NCBI RefSeq assembly: GCF_001277995.1 | Contig: NZ_CP009220.1 | Span: forward strand, 2,170,001-2,234,000 | Reading direction: 5' to 3' | DNA from: Corynebacterium deserti GIMN1.010 | GTDB lineage: Bacteria > Actinomycetota > Actinomycetes > Mycobacteriales > Mycobacteriaceae | DNA: 64,000 bases | In this document: positions 25,600 through 34,708 of the stretch, one piece after another | Layout: the number at the start of each line of letters is the position of its first letter | Position numbering within the stretch: position 1 is the stretch's first letter | Position numbers and translations under genes: made by a program | The notes under the pieces: model-generated | Told to the model about the DNA's origin: nothing | Databases searched by the model: none | What the model saw: the letters and a program-made list of their open reading frames with translations, nothing else

Positions 25600-27231
25600 G
25601 TGAAAAAGCGTAACCTCCTCGTAGCACCCATTGCTGCGTCTTTGGTCTTCTGCAACCTTGCAGTTGCTGCCAACGCTCAGGAAAGCACTACCTCTCCTAT
25701 CGTTATCAATGAGGTTGAGTCCAACGGTGACCCAATCGGTGACTTCGTCGAGATCGCTAACACCGACCTGAACAACACCATTGACATCTCCGGATGGACC
25801 CTGGTTGATGAGAAGGACACCAACCCTGTCGTTCTCCCCGAAGGCACCGAGATCGAGTCCGGTGGATACTTTGTTATCTACACCGACGCTGCTAACTACG
25901 TCTCCACCTACAACACCTACGGCGGCGTAGACCACTTCGGCCTAGGCAAAGATGATACCGTTACCCTGCGCGACGCAGAAGGCAACACTGTAGATACCTA
26001 CTCCTGGAAAGAACTGGGCAAGCACGCCGAGAACACATACGGCCGCATCCCAGACATGGCCGGCGAATTCGCTGACACCGGTGCATCCACCCCAGGCGCA
26101 AAGAACATTGCAGCTGACGACAGCGATGTCGATCCTGGCACTGCCCCCAACGCACAGCTTCCATTCCACAACGTTGACGTGCAGTCCCTCGACCTCGGAC
26201 CAGCCTTCACCATCGGCGACATGTCCGGCGTCGATTTCGACGAAAACGGCACCGCATGGGTAGTCAACAACGGCACCGGTACCCTCTACGCACTGGCTCA
26301 CGATCCACAGGCCACCACCTACGAACTCATCGGCCAGTGGAACACCACCTACCCATCCGGCGAAGGCCGTCTCGACGCCGAAGGTGTTGCCGCAGCTGAT
26401 AACGGCGACATCTACATCGCAACCGAGCGCAACAACGCTGAAAGCAATGTCTCCCGCCCATCCGTTCTCCGCTTCGCTAACCCAACCGGCCAGGACAGCC
26501 TCCAGGTAGCAGCGCAGGAATGGAACCTCTCCGCAATCACCGGCCCACTCGGCGCAAATGGTGGCCTCGAAGCAATCGTCCAGCTTGAAGACACCATCTT
26601 CGCTGTTGGCGTTGAATCCACCGGCGAAGTCCTCATCGTTGATCTCGCAGGCGACGAAGCAGTTCTGGTTCAGCGTTACGTCTCCTCCTTCGAGGGCGTC
26701 ATGGCTCTTGATTACAACTCCGATACCAAGCAGCTCGCAGTCGTCTGCGACGAAGCATGCGACGGCGCATCCGAGATCCTCACCTGGGACGGCGCATCCG
26801 TAACCAAGGCTGACAACAACATCTACGAGCGTCCAGCAAACCTCGGCAACTGGGCAAACGAAGGCTTCGCAACCTACACCACCGAGCTCGAGTGCGTCGA
26901 TGGCTCCACCATCCCCGCAACCAGCTACCTCTGGGCTGACGATGCTGCCACCAACAACTTCAACGCACTCAACGCAGCTCAGGTCATCGATGGCGATTGC
27001 GAACTCATACCGGGCAATGACGATGATGATGATGACAACGGTAACGGCAACGAGCCAACCCCACCAGCATCCCCATCCGATAACTCCTCTACCTCTTTCG
27101 CAGCAGGTAGCTTCGCAGGTTCCCTGGCAACCACCCTCCTGGCAGCATTCGGCATCGCCGGTGCACTGGGCGGCCTCATGCAGCAGCTCATCGCAGCATT
27201 CCCAACCCTTAAGCAGTACATCCGCTTCTAA
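25600..27231 (+). CDS. exported surface protein: lamin-tail domain, beta-propeller-like domain, C-terminal anchor
   Basis: A 543-residue exported protein. Of several in-frame starts (TTG 25585, GTG 25591, GTG 25600) the last gives a standard signal peptide (KKR, hydrophobic core, ANA before QES). Residues about 32-145 look like a lamin-tail domain: IVINEVESNGDPIGDFVEI, then ISGWTLVDEKD and GGYFVIYTD. Residues about 185-460 show repeated blade-like strands (GVDFDENGTAWVVNNGTGTLY, LDAEGVAAADNGDIYIATER) as in SdiA-regulated or esterase-like phytase propellers. A proline/Asp-rich linker and a hydrophobic C-terminal segment ending QYIRF follow. It has strong codon bias, so it is probably abundant. 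The exact function is unknown; nuclease- and phytase-associated proteins carry such domains. Confidence 0.8.
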   Translation: MKKRNLLVAPIAASLVFCNLAVAANAQESTTSPIVINEVESNGDPIGDFVEIANTDLNNTIDISGWTLVDEKDTNPVVLPEGTEIESGGYFVIYTDAANYVSTYNTYGGVDHFGLGKDDTVTLRDAEGNTVDTYSWKELGKHAENTYGRIPDMAGEFADTGASTPGAKNIAADDSDVDPGTAPNAQLPFHNVDVQSLDLGPAFTIGDMSGVDFDENGTAWVVNNGTGTLYALAHDPQATTYELIGQWNTTYPSGEGRLDAEGVAAADNGDIYIATERNNAESNVSRPSVLRFANPTGQDSLQVAAQEWNLSAITGPLGANGGLEAIVQLEDTIFAVGVESTGEVLIVDLAGDEAVLVQRYVSSFEGVMALDYNSDTKQLAVVCDEACDGASEILTWDGASVTKADNNIYERPANLGNWANEGFATYTTELECVDGSTIPATSYLWADDAATNNFNALNAAQVIDGDCELIPGNDDDDDDNGNGNEPTPPASPSDNSSTSFAAGSFAGSLATTLLAAFGIAGALGGLMQQLIAAFPTLKQYIRF

Positions 27232-27813
27232 AGCGTTTTGTTAGCTCGCGGTAGAGCTATTTGATTTTCCTGCAACGCAGACATCTTTCGAGGTGTCGGC
27301 GTTGTGTCATTTCATGGGCTTTCCTCATGGGCATAGAGTGCGGGGTCGCCCGTGGGTCAGGGGACTTGATTTCTGCACCACAAACCGGCCTTCCGTCAGC
27401 AGTCTGCGGTATTTCCCGTGCGGACTGGACGGGCAAACGAGTTTTTGCGGCGCCGCAATCAGTGCAAATTTCACGATTCCTTTTTCGCAACACAAATTGA
27501 GGTCCCAGAGGCAAAGTGTGGTTCGGTTAAGCAGTCCGCAATGCACCCGACTCCCCAACCGCAACGCACCACCCTTCATATAGAGGTAGATGTGGTGCTA
27601 CTTTCGGCTCGGCGGAAAATGGTCCGAATTAGGCAGAAAAAGCACCCTCTCAGATTACCGTTTAAGCGTCTAACATAATACTGTCTAACTAAGTGGAAGC
27701 CTAAGAAATTCAAGGCCTCAGAATGGCACACAGCACCTCAGTCAAAACTCCATTGGCTTCCCTATTATGGTGAGTTCATACCTAATCCCCCACACCTTAA
27801 AGACACGAGGCCG
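27232..27813. other. 582-bp interval between two plus-strand genes
   Basis: It begins with a short hairpin TAGCTCGCGGTAGAGCTA just after the surface-protein stop (probable end of that transcript), contains the possible minus-strand zinc-ribbon frame, and ends in an AT-richer stretch (27660-27790) that should hold the promoter of the next gene. No RNA gene was recognised. Confidence 0.5.
27257..27514 (-). CDS. possible small zinc-ribbon protein
   Basis: A minus-strand frame of 85 codons that begins at TTG 27514; a GTG at 27493 is an alternative start giving 78 residues. It contains two CxxC knuckles, CTDC near the N-terminus and CLRC near the end, plus one Cys between them, in a basic context (RKRNREIC, RRHLERCLRCRKIK). 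That is the pattern of a small zinc ribbon. There is only a weak GGGAC ribosome site. It fills an otherwise gene-free 580-bp interval. Reality is unproven. Confidence 0.4.
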   Translation of the reverse strand: MPLGPQFVLRKRNREICTDCGAAKTRLPVQSAREIPQTADGRPVCGAEIKSPDPRATPHSMPMRKAHEMTQRRHLERCLRCRKIK

Positions 27814-28197
27814 ATGTCGTTTTTTGATCGCTTCCGCAAACCTGGCGAGCCGGAACTCCTCACCCTGCCAACCGTTTTGGCAGAGGTTGATGCTCAGCAT
27901 CTCGATGTCTACCTGGCAGAGACGTTGGTGATCATCAACATCGACGAAAATACTGCGTCCACCCTCCTTAACGCAGCACAAAACCTCACTGCCACTCGGT
28001 TCACCGGGAACTCGGGGAGGCCTTTAACCGTCGTCCCTATCAATGATCCAACTTCTCGCCCCACCCTCCACCCAGACCATGGTTGGCTACTCCCCCTTTC
28101 GCCACCAGTGGTTGCCGAAATCGTTGAATACGGACTGGGCAAAGGTGAAAAAGAGCTAGAGAGCATCAACATTGCGTTCATTGTTGATGCTCTCTAG
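27814..28197 (+). CDS. small conserved hypothetical protein
   Basis: A 127-residue soluble protein (MSFFDRFRKPGEPELLTLP) without signal or membrane segments; the middle and C-terminal parts alternate strands and helices. I recognise no family. Its last 15 codons form one arm of a perfect 18-bp hairpin that also terminates the opposing CAP gene. Confidence 0.75.
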   Translation: MSFFDRFRKPGEPELLTLPTVLAEVDAQHLDVYLAETLVIINIDENTASTLLNAAQNLTATRFTGNSGRPLTVVPINDPTSRPTLHPDHGWLLPLSPPVVAEIVEYGLGKGEKELESINIAFIVDAL

Positions 28198-28199
28198 CT
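28154..28199. terminator. bidirectional terminator overlapping a coding end
   Basis: Perfect 18-bp arms (28154-28171 and 28182-28199, beginning AGCTAGAGAGCATCAACA) surround a ten-base loop. On the minus strand it is followed by CTTTTTC, so it is the terminator of the CAP gene. Its left arm encodes the last residues of the plus-strand protein. Confidence 0.85.
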
Positions 28200-28227
28200 G
28201 GAGCTTTATGGAATTAGTTCACACTCC

Positions 28228-28725
28228 TTAGAGTGCGCGGAAAACCACTGCGTAGGTTCCGTCGTGGCGGTCAACTACGCCGACACCACCGTGGCTGATG
28301 TTTGCCAGAAGGTTGGAATTATGGCTTGGTGAACCGATCCAGAGATCAACTGCGCGTTCTGGAGTGAGGCTGTAGGCAACGTTTTCATAGAAGTTGCCGC
28401 CTGCTGGGTGACCTGCAGGAGCCCCGGATTCGGTGAGGTGCTGAGCCCAACCACGTGCGCTTGAGCTGAAGTTGTCATCTTGAGTGACCGCCTTGAGTCC
28501 GTGCTGTGCGCGGTAGGCGTTAATTTGATTCAACACAGCGATTTCGGTTGCGCTCGCACCGGTCTGGGATGCGTGCTGCACATTAAAAGTGGTGGTGCCA
28601 ATACCGCCAGAGCTCATCGCTATTGCTGGGGTTGCAACTGATGTGAGAACTCCAGCTGCAGCAATGATGGCTGCAATACCTAGGGATCCGACACGGGTAA
28701 GTGCTGAGGATTTTAAGGAAGTCAT
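28228..28725 (-). CDS. secreted CAP-domain (SCP/PR1) protein
   Basis: A 165-residue protein with a cleavable signal peptide (to about residue 36, ATPAIA) and a compact CAP domain. The features are VLNQINAYRAQHGLKAVTQD, SSSARGWAQHLTESG, HPAGGNFYENVAYS (catalytic-like His and Glu), and WIGSPSHNSNLL. Bacterial CAP proteins are extracytoplasmic; their activity is mostly unknown. About 96 bp upstream lies the palindrome TTGTTGA-N4-TCAACAA, also found before the pirin gene. Confidence 0.9.
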   Translation of the reverse strand: MTSLKSSALTRVGSLGIAAIIAAAGVLTSVATPAIAMSSGGIGTTTFNVQHASQTGASATEIAVLNQINAYRAQHGLKAVTQDDNFSSSARGWAQHLTESGAPAGHPAGGNFYENVAYSLTPERAVDLWIGSPSHNSNLLANISHGGVGVVDRHDGTYAVVFRAL

Positions 28726-29157
28726 GTCGCCTCGTCTTCGTTTCGGTTAATGTGCTTTTTAAGCACCTGAACTAAAACTAAGAATAGCTTAATAGAAGCA
28801 ACTCAACTACCGAGTTTTTCTTGTTGAACAATCAACAAAACACCTGCATGTAGCGTTTGCGCTGGTAGAAACAATTCTAATAGAAACCTTAATAACATCG
28901 TGATTTCCATCACGTGCAAGCAGTTATCCAGTATGTGTTTCCCCTGCGGAAGCATGGATTTCTCATGTGGTCACACCTCACCATGGTGAGGATTTCTAAG
29001 AAACGTAAGGAAAGTTTCTCCTACAACCCCTATCATTGGGTAAGTATTTACTTATTAGGAACACAAAGACGCCGATGATTCCCTCAGATAATTCCTTAAG
29101 GAAGTCAACGGCGTTATTGGCCGAATTGTGACTCTTAGATAGCTACCACGAGGGCTC
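28726..29157. promoter_or_regulatory. 432-bp spacer upstream of the CAP gene
   Basis: On the minus strand it holds the CAP promoter, with a TATTCT-like -10 near 28783 and a perfect GTGCTT/AAGCAC hairpin in the leader. The palindrome TTGTTGA ACAA TCAACAA is at 28821-28838. Near 29077-29130, GACGCCG and CGGCGTT flank an AT-rich loop and may end the dctM transcript. No gene was seen. Confidence 0.5.
28821..28838. promoter_or_regulatory. operator-like palindrome, copy 1
   Basis: TTGTTGA-ACAA-TCAACAA has perfect seven-base arms with a four-base spacer. The same arms and spacing recur at 58611-58628 before the pirin gene. The shape suits a MarR- or TetR-type dimer. Confidence 0.6.
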
Positions 29158-30252
29158 CTACTCTCGCATGAGTCCCATCGTTGTTGGCAACCAGATAGAA
29201 ATCTGCGGCACGAAGACAACAACGAAGAGCGCGAGGATAATTGCGACCAGGTATGGCCACAGGCTTTTAATCTCGGCCTCAACGCGCAGGCCTGCAACTT
29301 GCGAGCCAAGGAACAACGCGTTGCCCACAGGTGGGGTGATCACGCCGACGGACAGGTTCATCACAATCATGGTGCCGAGGTGCACGGGATCCACACCAAG
29401 TTCGGTGACCACTGGCAGGAAGATCGAGATCGCTGGGGTTGGATCCATGACGGTACCAATGAGTAGCGAGATGATAATCTTGGAGTCAGATACCGACAGC
29501 AGTGCGTCAGCGATCATCTGTGGGATCTTGGCAAATGCCATCACCCAGGACAGTGCTGCGGATACGGCGATCAGAAGCATTACGATGGAGGTCGTGCGGG
29601 TCGCCTTGAGCAGGATGTCTGGCAGGTCCGTGACCTTGATGGTGCGGTAGATGAAGCCCAGGAAAAGGCAGTACACGACGGCGATCTCGACGGATTCGGT
29701 TGGAGTGAACCAATCTGCGAGGATACCGCCCACGACAATGACGATCATGAGCAGCGATGGAACAGCACGCCACAGCACGATTATTGCTTGAGCAAAAGTG
29801 GGGTGTACTTGGCTACGCTTGTGATTTTCTTTTCGCGCCAGCCATGTGCCAACGATGACACAAGCAAGGATCCACAGAAGTCCCGGTTCAACACCTGCCC
29901 TGAACAGTGCTGCAATCGAGGTGGACGACACCAGCGAGTACACCATGAAGGTGTTGGATGGTGGAATAAGCATGCCGGCGGATGCAGATGCCACGTTCAC
30001 GGCGGCACTGTAGGCACGGGAATATCTTTCCTCGCGCATCTTCGGTGTTATGACGGTACCCACGGCGGAGGCTGCTGCGGCACCTGCGTCGGATTCGGCA
30101 CCGAAAAGGCCGGTTGCTGCGATTCCGAGGACGGCCATGGCTGCCAGAAATAACGGCAGGCTGATGTCGATGGCGACTGGTACGGAGGCGATGATGAGGA
30201 CAAGGATGCCAATGGCCAGGATGCGGGCTGCAACAGCTGCTGGTGACAACAT
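29158..30252 (-). CDS. dctM: TRAP transporter large membrane subunit DctM, internally shortened
   Basis: A 364-residue DctM-like protein, about 60 residues shorter than the usual 425 or so. The conserved GAESDAGAAAASAVGTVITP block, which normally lies well past residue 110, here falls near residue 50-70, so one or two helices of the N-terminal third seem to be missing between VPVAIDISLPLFL and AMAVLGIA. The remainder (SAGMLIPPSNTFMVYS, TPTESVEIAVVY, TPPVGNALFLGSQVAG) looks normal. TRAP carriers import C4-dicarboxylates with Na+. With dctQ and dctP also damaged, this gene is probably non-functional. The reading frame itself is intact. Confidence 0.75.
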   Translation of the reverse strand: MLSPAAVAARILAIGILVLIIASVPVAIDISLPLFLAAMAVLGIAATGLFGAESDAGAAAASAVGTVITPKMREERYSRAYSAAVNVASASAGMLIPPSNTFMVYSLVSSTSIAALFRAGVEPGLLWILACVIVGTWLARKENHKRSQVHPTFAQAIIVLWRAVPSLLMIVIVVGGILADWFTPTESVEIAVVYCLFLGFIYRTIKVTDLPDILLKATRTTSIVMLLIAVSAALSWVMAFAKIPQMIADALLSVSDSKIIISLLIGTVMDPTPAISIFLPVVTELGVDPVHLGTMIVMNLSVGVITPPVGNALFLGSQVAGLRVEAEIKSLWPYLVAIILALFVVVFVPQISIWLPTTMGLMRE

Positions 30253-30254
30253 GA

Positions 30255-30693
30255 TTATTTCTTCCCTTCTTGCGCAGAAGGCGCAGAAGGCGCAGAAGCC
30301 TGGCCAATAGCGTCGTCGGAATCGTGACCTGGAAGCTCCTCGAGGTCGCGGGGTTCTTCGGATTCATCGATTTCTGGGTACGGGGGTTCCGCCCCGGTGG
30401 CGACAGCGATCAATACGTGCACGATCATTTGCAGGATGCGTTCGGCTGGTGGGGCGAGCTTGCGGGCGACAAAGTCCACGGCGATATGGCCGCGTTCGCC
30501 GAGGAGGAAGGCGCTGCCGATGAAGGTGAGTCACACAAACAACGTCTTGGATAGTTCTTCTGACCAGGTCGATGAGCTGTTGAGGACCTGGCGGCTAAAC
30601 ACCTGCCATACGGTCACGCAGACCAGCAGGGCAGAAAGGATGGTCCCGATGAGTCTCAGGATGCGGGTGATCACAGCTTTAACCGTTGGTCAT
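30255..30693 (-). pseudogene. dctQ: TRAP transporter small membrane subunit DctQ, disrupted
   Basis: The minus strand encodes recognisable DctQ sequence: VITRILRLIGTILSALLVC, then WSEELSKTLFV, an in-frame TGA at 30531-30533 where Trp is expected, then LTFIGSAFLLGERGHIAVDF. After HVLIAV it jumps to a polar tail without helices 3 and 4, so the second half of the membrane domain is lost. At the 5' end, an ATG at 30693 with AGGAAGG upstream is out of frame by one base (GGTT instead of GGT would explain it). Thus there is a probable frameshift, a nonsense codon and an internal deletion. It lies between dctP and dctM remnants with the original spacing. Confidence 0.85.
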
Positions 30694-31206
30694 TACTTTG
30701 ACCTTCCTTCCGTGGCCTGGGAATCAGCGGCGCGGACGGCGTCGTAAAGCGCTCTCTGACAATCGGTGGTGAGGAACTCGTGCTTAATAGGTGCGCGCGT
30801 CGGCGAATGCTTGGTGATCAACTTCGATGAATTCTGCGCCGCCGGCTTTGGCTGTCTCGATTACCGCGTCGGTTTCGCTATTCCACAGGTCGGTGTGCTC
30901 CGTCATGGCTGCGTCCCGCTCTGCCAGGAAGAGCTTGCGATCAGCGTCACTCATGGCTTCGAGCAAGTCGTGGCGCATGATCATGTAGTCGAGGCCGACG
31001 AGGTGGTTGGTGTTGCTGTTGTAGTGTGCCACCTTGTAGTGGTTCTGCGTGACGTAGCTGATCTCATTGTCTTCCGCGCCGTCGAGCACGCCCAACTGCA
31101 TGGTGGTGTAGACCTCGCCCAAGGACAGCAGGGTTGCTGATGCGCCCATGAGCTCGATCATGCGGATGTGCTTTTCTGATTCCTGCACGCGGATTTTCTT
31201 TCCAGC
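30693..31206 (-). pseudogene. dctP: TRAP substrate-binding protein DctP, truncated
   Basis: Only the C-terminal half of DctP remains. It starts abruptly at GKKIRVQESEKHIRMIE (about 31203), with LSLGEVYTTMQLGVLDGAED and the rest of the second lobe, and stops at 30784. The expected C-terminal end (EFLTTDCQRALYDAVRAAD, ending SK before TAATG) continues in another frame at 30779-30693, so a frameshift or small deletion also lies near 30784. The signal peptide and first lobe are missing; the sequence before 31206 is unrelated and leads into the lepA terminator. It cannot make a functional binding protein. Confidence 0.85.
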
Positions 31207-31336
31207 CCTAACAGTTCTTTGCACAGGTGACCTAGTGCACCCGTACCCCTCCACCCTTATAAGGGGGTATAAAACAGATGTTGAGCATCATTCCCGTGTC
31301 GCTTTTCGACGCAGCCCCACCGCCCCACAACGCACC

Positions 31337-31368
31337 AACGCCCGCTGAGCTGTAGCTCAGCGGGCGTT
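31337..31368 (-). terminator. terminator of lepA
   Basis: Perfect 15-bp arms beginning AACGCCCGCTGAGCT (31337-31351 with 31354-31368) surround a two-base loop, 30 bp after the lepA stop. Confidence 0.85.
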
Positions 31369-31400
31369 GAGGGAAATGTATCTAGTTTTATTCTCCGTTT

Positions 31401-33248
31401 TTATTCTCCGTCGGTGGACAGTGCTGCGACGAATGCTTCCTGTGGAACCTCCACGGAGCCAATATTCTTCATGCGCTTCTTACCGGCCTTCTGCTTTTCC
31501 AGCAGCTTGCGCTTACGCGAAATATCGCCACCGTAGCACTTAGCAAGGACGTCCTTGCGCAGCGCACGAATGTTTTCACGCGCAATAACCTTGGAACCAA
31601 TAGCAGCCTGAACGGGGACTTCGAACTGCTGACGAGGGATCAGCTCTTTTAGCTTCACCGTCATCTTGTTGCCGTACCACTGCGCGTTGTCGCGGTGCAC
31701 GATCGCAGAGAACGCATCCACAGGCTCACCCTGGAGCAAGATATCCACCTTGACCAGGTCAGCAGTCTGCTCGCCGGCTTCCTCATAGTTGAGGGAAGCG
31801 TAGCCCTTGGTACGGGATTTCAGCATGTCAAAGAAGTCGAAGATGATCTCACCGAGAGGCATCGTGTAGCGCAGCTCCACGCGATCCTCGGACAGATAAT
31901 CCATGCCACCCATTTGGCCACGTTTCGTCTGGCACAATTCCATGGTGGGGCCCACGAACTCGCTCGGCACGATGATGGTGACCTTCACGATGGGTTCGTA
32001 CACCTCATTGAGCTTTCCGCCTGGCCAATCCGAAGGATTGTGCACGCGGTGCTCCTTGCCGGCTTCATCGATAACACGGTAGTTCACCGATGGCGCGGTG
32101 GAAATCAGGTCGAGACCAAACTCGCGCTCGAGGCGGTCACGGGTGATTTCCATGTGCAACAAACCAAGGAAGCCACATCGGAAACCGAAGCCCAAAGCCA
32201 CCGAGGTTTCCGGCTCGTAGGTGAGGGAGGCATCGTTAAGCTGCAGCTTTTCTAGCGCATCGCGCAAGTCGGGGAAATCCGCCTGGGAAATTGGGAACAG
32301 GCCCGAGTACACCATTGGCGTGGGGTCCTGGTAGCCCTTAAGTGGCTCCTCTGCGCCGCGAGTTGCCCAAGTCACGGTATCGCCGACCTTGGACTGACGC
32401 ACGTCTTTGACGCCCGTAATCAAGTAACCCACTTCGCCAGGGCCTAGACCTTCGCACTTTTTCGGCGTGGGGCTAACGATGCCGATTTCCAGCAATTCGT
32501 GCGTTGCGCCGGTGGACATCATCTTGATCTTCTGGCGAGGGGTGAGCTTGCCATCCATCATACGGATGTAGGTGACCACACCACGGTAGGTGTCATAGAC
32601 GGAGTCAAAAATCATGGCGCGCGCAGGTGCGTCGGCTGAAAAGTCAGAGGAAGGCGCAGGAATAAGCTCCACGACCTTATCCAGAAGCTCTGGAACGCCC
32701 ACACCCGTCTTGCCGGAAACGCGCAGCACATCTTCCGGCTCGCAGCCGACAATGTTTGCGATTTCCAATGCATACTTATCAGGGTCCGCTGCGGGCAGGT
32801 CAATCTTGTTGAGCACAGGAATGATCTCGAGATCGTTTTCCATCGCCAGGTACAAGTTGGCCAAGGTCTGGGCTTCAATGCCCTGAGCTGCATCGACGAG
32901 CAGGATCGCTCCTTCACATGCTTCCAACGCGCGGGATACTTCATACGTGAAGTCCACGTGACCTGGGGTGTCGATCATCTGCATGACGATCTCCTGGCCC
33001 TCAAATTCACCGCTGCGAGGGATCCAAGGAAGACGAACGTTTTGGGCTTTAATGGTGATGCCACGTTCACGTTCAATGTCCATGTTGTCCAGGTACTGAT
33101 CACGCATATCGCGGGCATCCACAACATTGGACAGCTGCAGGATACGGTCAGCGAGCGTAGATTTACCGTGGTCAATGTGGGCAATGATGCAGAAGTTACG
33201 GATCTTGGATGGATCCGTAAAAGTCTTTTCTGCAAATTTCTCTGCCAT
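31401..33248 (-). CDS. lepA: elongation factor 4 (LepA)
   Basis: A 615-residue translational GTPase. G1 is [10 protein letters not shown]2 is around ERGITIK, G3 is DTPGHVDF and G4 is NKID. The LepA-specific C-terminal domain with [21 protein letters not shown] is complete. EF4 acts on stalled ribosomes by back-translocation. The ATG at 33248 gives the standard N-terminus; a TTG seven codons earlier is closer to a GAAGGG ribosome site and cannot be excluded. It is divergent from the PemK-like gene. Confidence 0.98.
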   Translation of the reverse strand: MAEKFAEKTFTDPSKIRNFCIIAHIDHGKSTLADRILQLSNVVDARDMRDQYLDNMDIERERGITIKAQNVRLPWIPRSGEFEGQEIVMQMIDTPGHVDFTYEVSRALEACEGAILLVDAAQGIEAQTLANLYLAMENDLEIIPVLNKIDLPAADPDKYALEIANIVGCEPEDVLRVSGKTGVGVPELLDKVVELIPAPSSDFSADAPARAMIFDSVYDTYRGVVTYIRMMDGKLTPRQKIKMMSTGATHELLEIGIVSPTPKKCEGLGPGEVGYLITGVKDVRQSKVGDTVTWATRGAEEPLKGYQDPTPMVYSGLFPISQADFPDLRDALEKLQLNDASLTYEPETSVALGFGFRCGFLGLLHMEITRDRLEREFGLDLISTAPSVNYRVIDEAGKEHRVHNPSDWPGGKLNEVYEPIVKVTIIVPSEFVGPTMELCQTKRGQMGGMDYLSEDRVELRYTMPLGEIIFDFFDMLKSRTKGYASLNYEEAGEQTADLVKVDILLQGEPVDAFSAIVHRDNAQWYGNKMTVKLKELIPRQQFEVPVQAAIGSKVIARENIRALRKDVLAKCYGGDISRKRKLLEKQKAGKKRMKNIGSVEVPQEAFVAALSTDGE

Positions 33249-33511
33249 ATGCGTCAGGGGTCCCTTCAATTAAATAACGGTGTCTAACTCTACCCGAGTG
33301 CACCGTCACAGTTAAACAGCCCCAAAATACCGTTAGACCGGGGCTTTAATGCACGATTTTTCTCGCAACTCCACTCCCCCAACGGTACCCCCTTGCGATG
33401 TAACACATAAGGACATCTTGCGATATTTGTTAAAGGATCCCAGAATGAAGGGATACGGATTAGCAAGTAATAATCCAGTCTGATCCAGCTCGATATCAAA
33501 GGTGAGATGAC

Positions 33512-34147
33512 ATGAGCTCCTCGCTCGCAGGAAAGGCAGCCAAAGCGTTACAAAGCACTGACGCGAGCTCGAAAGATGCAAGCAAGAAGCCAGGCGTGAT
33601 CAGACGAGTAATCCGATTTCTTACCCACCCGCCCCACAAGCAAGTCGACCATAGCTTGGCCCATATTCGTGAAGGTTTGGGATTAGGAATTGATCCCGCC
33701 CAAGAAGAGCTCAAGGCGGAAGCCGAAGCCAACTCAGTTCATGAAGTGTCTGAGATCACCGTCTTTCCCAGCGAATCCATGTCGCGGATGATTTTCTACG
33801 CCCCCGATATGGACGGACAAGCCGATCCCGGCGAAGTCGTATGGATTTGGGCGCCAGCCGATGGCCCCAACCAGCCTCCCCGCGAGCGTGCCATCGTGGT
33901 GATGGGTCGCAATCGCAACTCCGTCCTGGGCCTGTTGGTCTCGTGCAATCCTGAGCACCGGGCGGAAGAAGAATGGATTGATATTGGATCCGGTGGATGG
34001 GACCCTCGTGGTCGCCAGAGCTGGGTTCGCCTTGACCGCGTGCTGGAAGTCTCAGAGTTGGGCATTAGGCGCCAAGGAACCGTCATCCCCCAGGGACGCT
34101 TTGAGCGCATTGCCAACCGCCTGCGCAACGATTTCGGCTGGGTCTAA
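33512..34147 (+). CDS. PemK/MazF-like protein, orphan
   Basis: A 211-residue protein. After a basic N-terminal extension (about 80 residues) it has a MazF-like core: DPGEVVWIWAPADG, then RERAIVVMGRNRNSVLGLLVS and the late WIDIGSGGWD and SWVRLDRVLEV. In MazF endoribonucleases the first strand has the Gly-Glu-Val-Val-type start seen here. There is no adjacent antitoxin gene; upstream is lepA and downstream rpsT. The position next to lepA and rpsT suggests a housekeeping or domesticated relative and not a mobile toxin module. Activity is not established. Confidence 0.75.
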   Translation: MSSSLAGKAAKALQSTDASSKDASKKPGVIRRVIRFLTHPPHKQVDHSLAHIREGLGLGIDPAQEELKAEAEANSVHEVSEITVFPSESMSRMIFYAPDMDGQADPGEVVWIWAPADGPNQPPRERAIVVMGRNRNSVLGLLVSCNPEHRAEEEWIDIGSGGWDPRGRQSWVRLDRVLEVSELGIRRQGTVIPQGRFERIANRLRNDFGWV

Positions 34148-34369
34148 CAACCCGGGCGTAAACAACAGTTTGGTGAATGTTCACCTGTGCTGATATTCTT
34201 GAACGCTGTTGTCCATCTTCGTTTTTAAGCATCTCGCCTGACATACGGACAGGACCTTGGGTTCGTAGCACGTGATGCCAAGCACCACTTTTTAAAGTGT
34301 TCTGCAGGAGAAACAAGCGCTGATGGGTTTGTACACAACTTTAACTAGAAAGTTTAAGAGGTAACTTCG

Positions 34370-34633
34370 ATGGCAAACATCAAGTCACAGATGAAGCGTA
34401 TCAAGACCAACGAGAAGGCACGTCTGCGTAACCAGTCTGTCCGCTCTGCAGTCCGCACCGAGATCCGTAAGTTCAACGCAGCTATCGAGGCTGGCGACAA
34501 GGACGTCGCTCAGTCCCAGCTCCGCGTTGCTTCCCGCGCTCTTGACAAGGCAGTCACCAAGGGTGTCTTCCACCGCAACAACGCTGCTAACAAGAAGTCC
34601 AACATGGCACGCGCATTCAACAAGCTCGGCTAA
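34370..34633 (+). CDS. rpsT: 30S ribosomal protein S20
   Basis: An 87-residue basic helical protein, [21 protein letters not shown] being the standard S20 start; it binds 16S rRNA early in 30S assembly. Strong codon bias and an AGAGG ribosome site are present. It has its own promoter in the 220-bp spacer after the PemK-like gene and its own terminator. Confidence 0.98.
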   Translation: MANIKSQMKRIKTNEKARLRNQSVRSAVRTEIRKFNAAIEAGDKDVAQSQLRVASRALDKAVTKGVFHRNNAANKKSNMARAFNKLG

Positions 34634-34647
34634 TTTTGGCTTTTGGC

Positions 34648-34688
34648 TAAAAGGCTTTCACCCTTCACATGGGTGGAAGCCTTTTTTG
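34648..34688 (+). terminator. terminator of rpsT
   Basis: AAGGCTTTCACCC (34651-34663) pairs with GGGTGGAAGCCTT (34671-34683) with one wobble, followed by a T6 run. Confidence 0.92.
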
Positions 34689-34708
34689 CTGTCTTAAATT
34701 AGTCGCTG

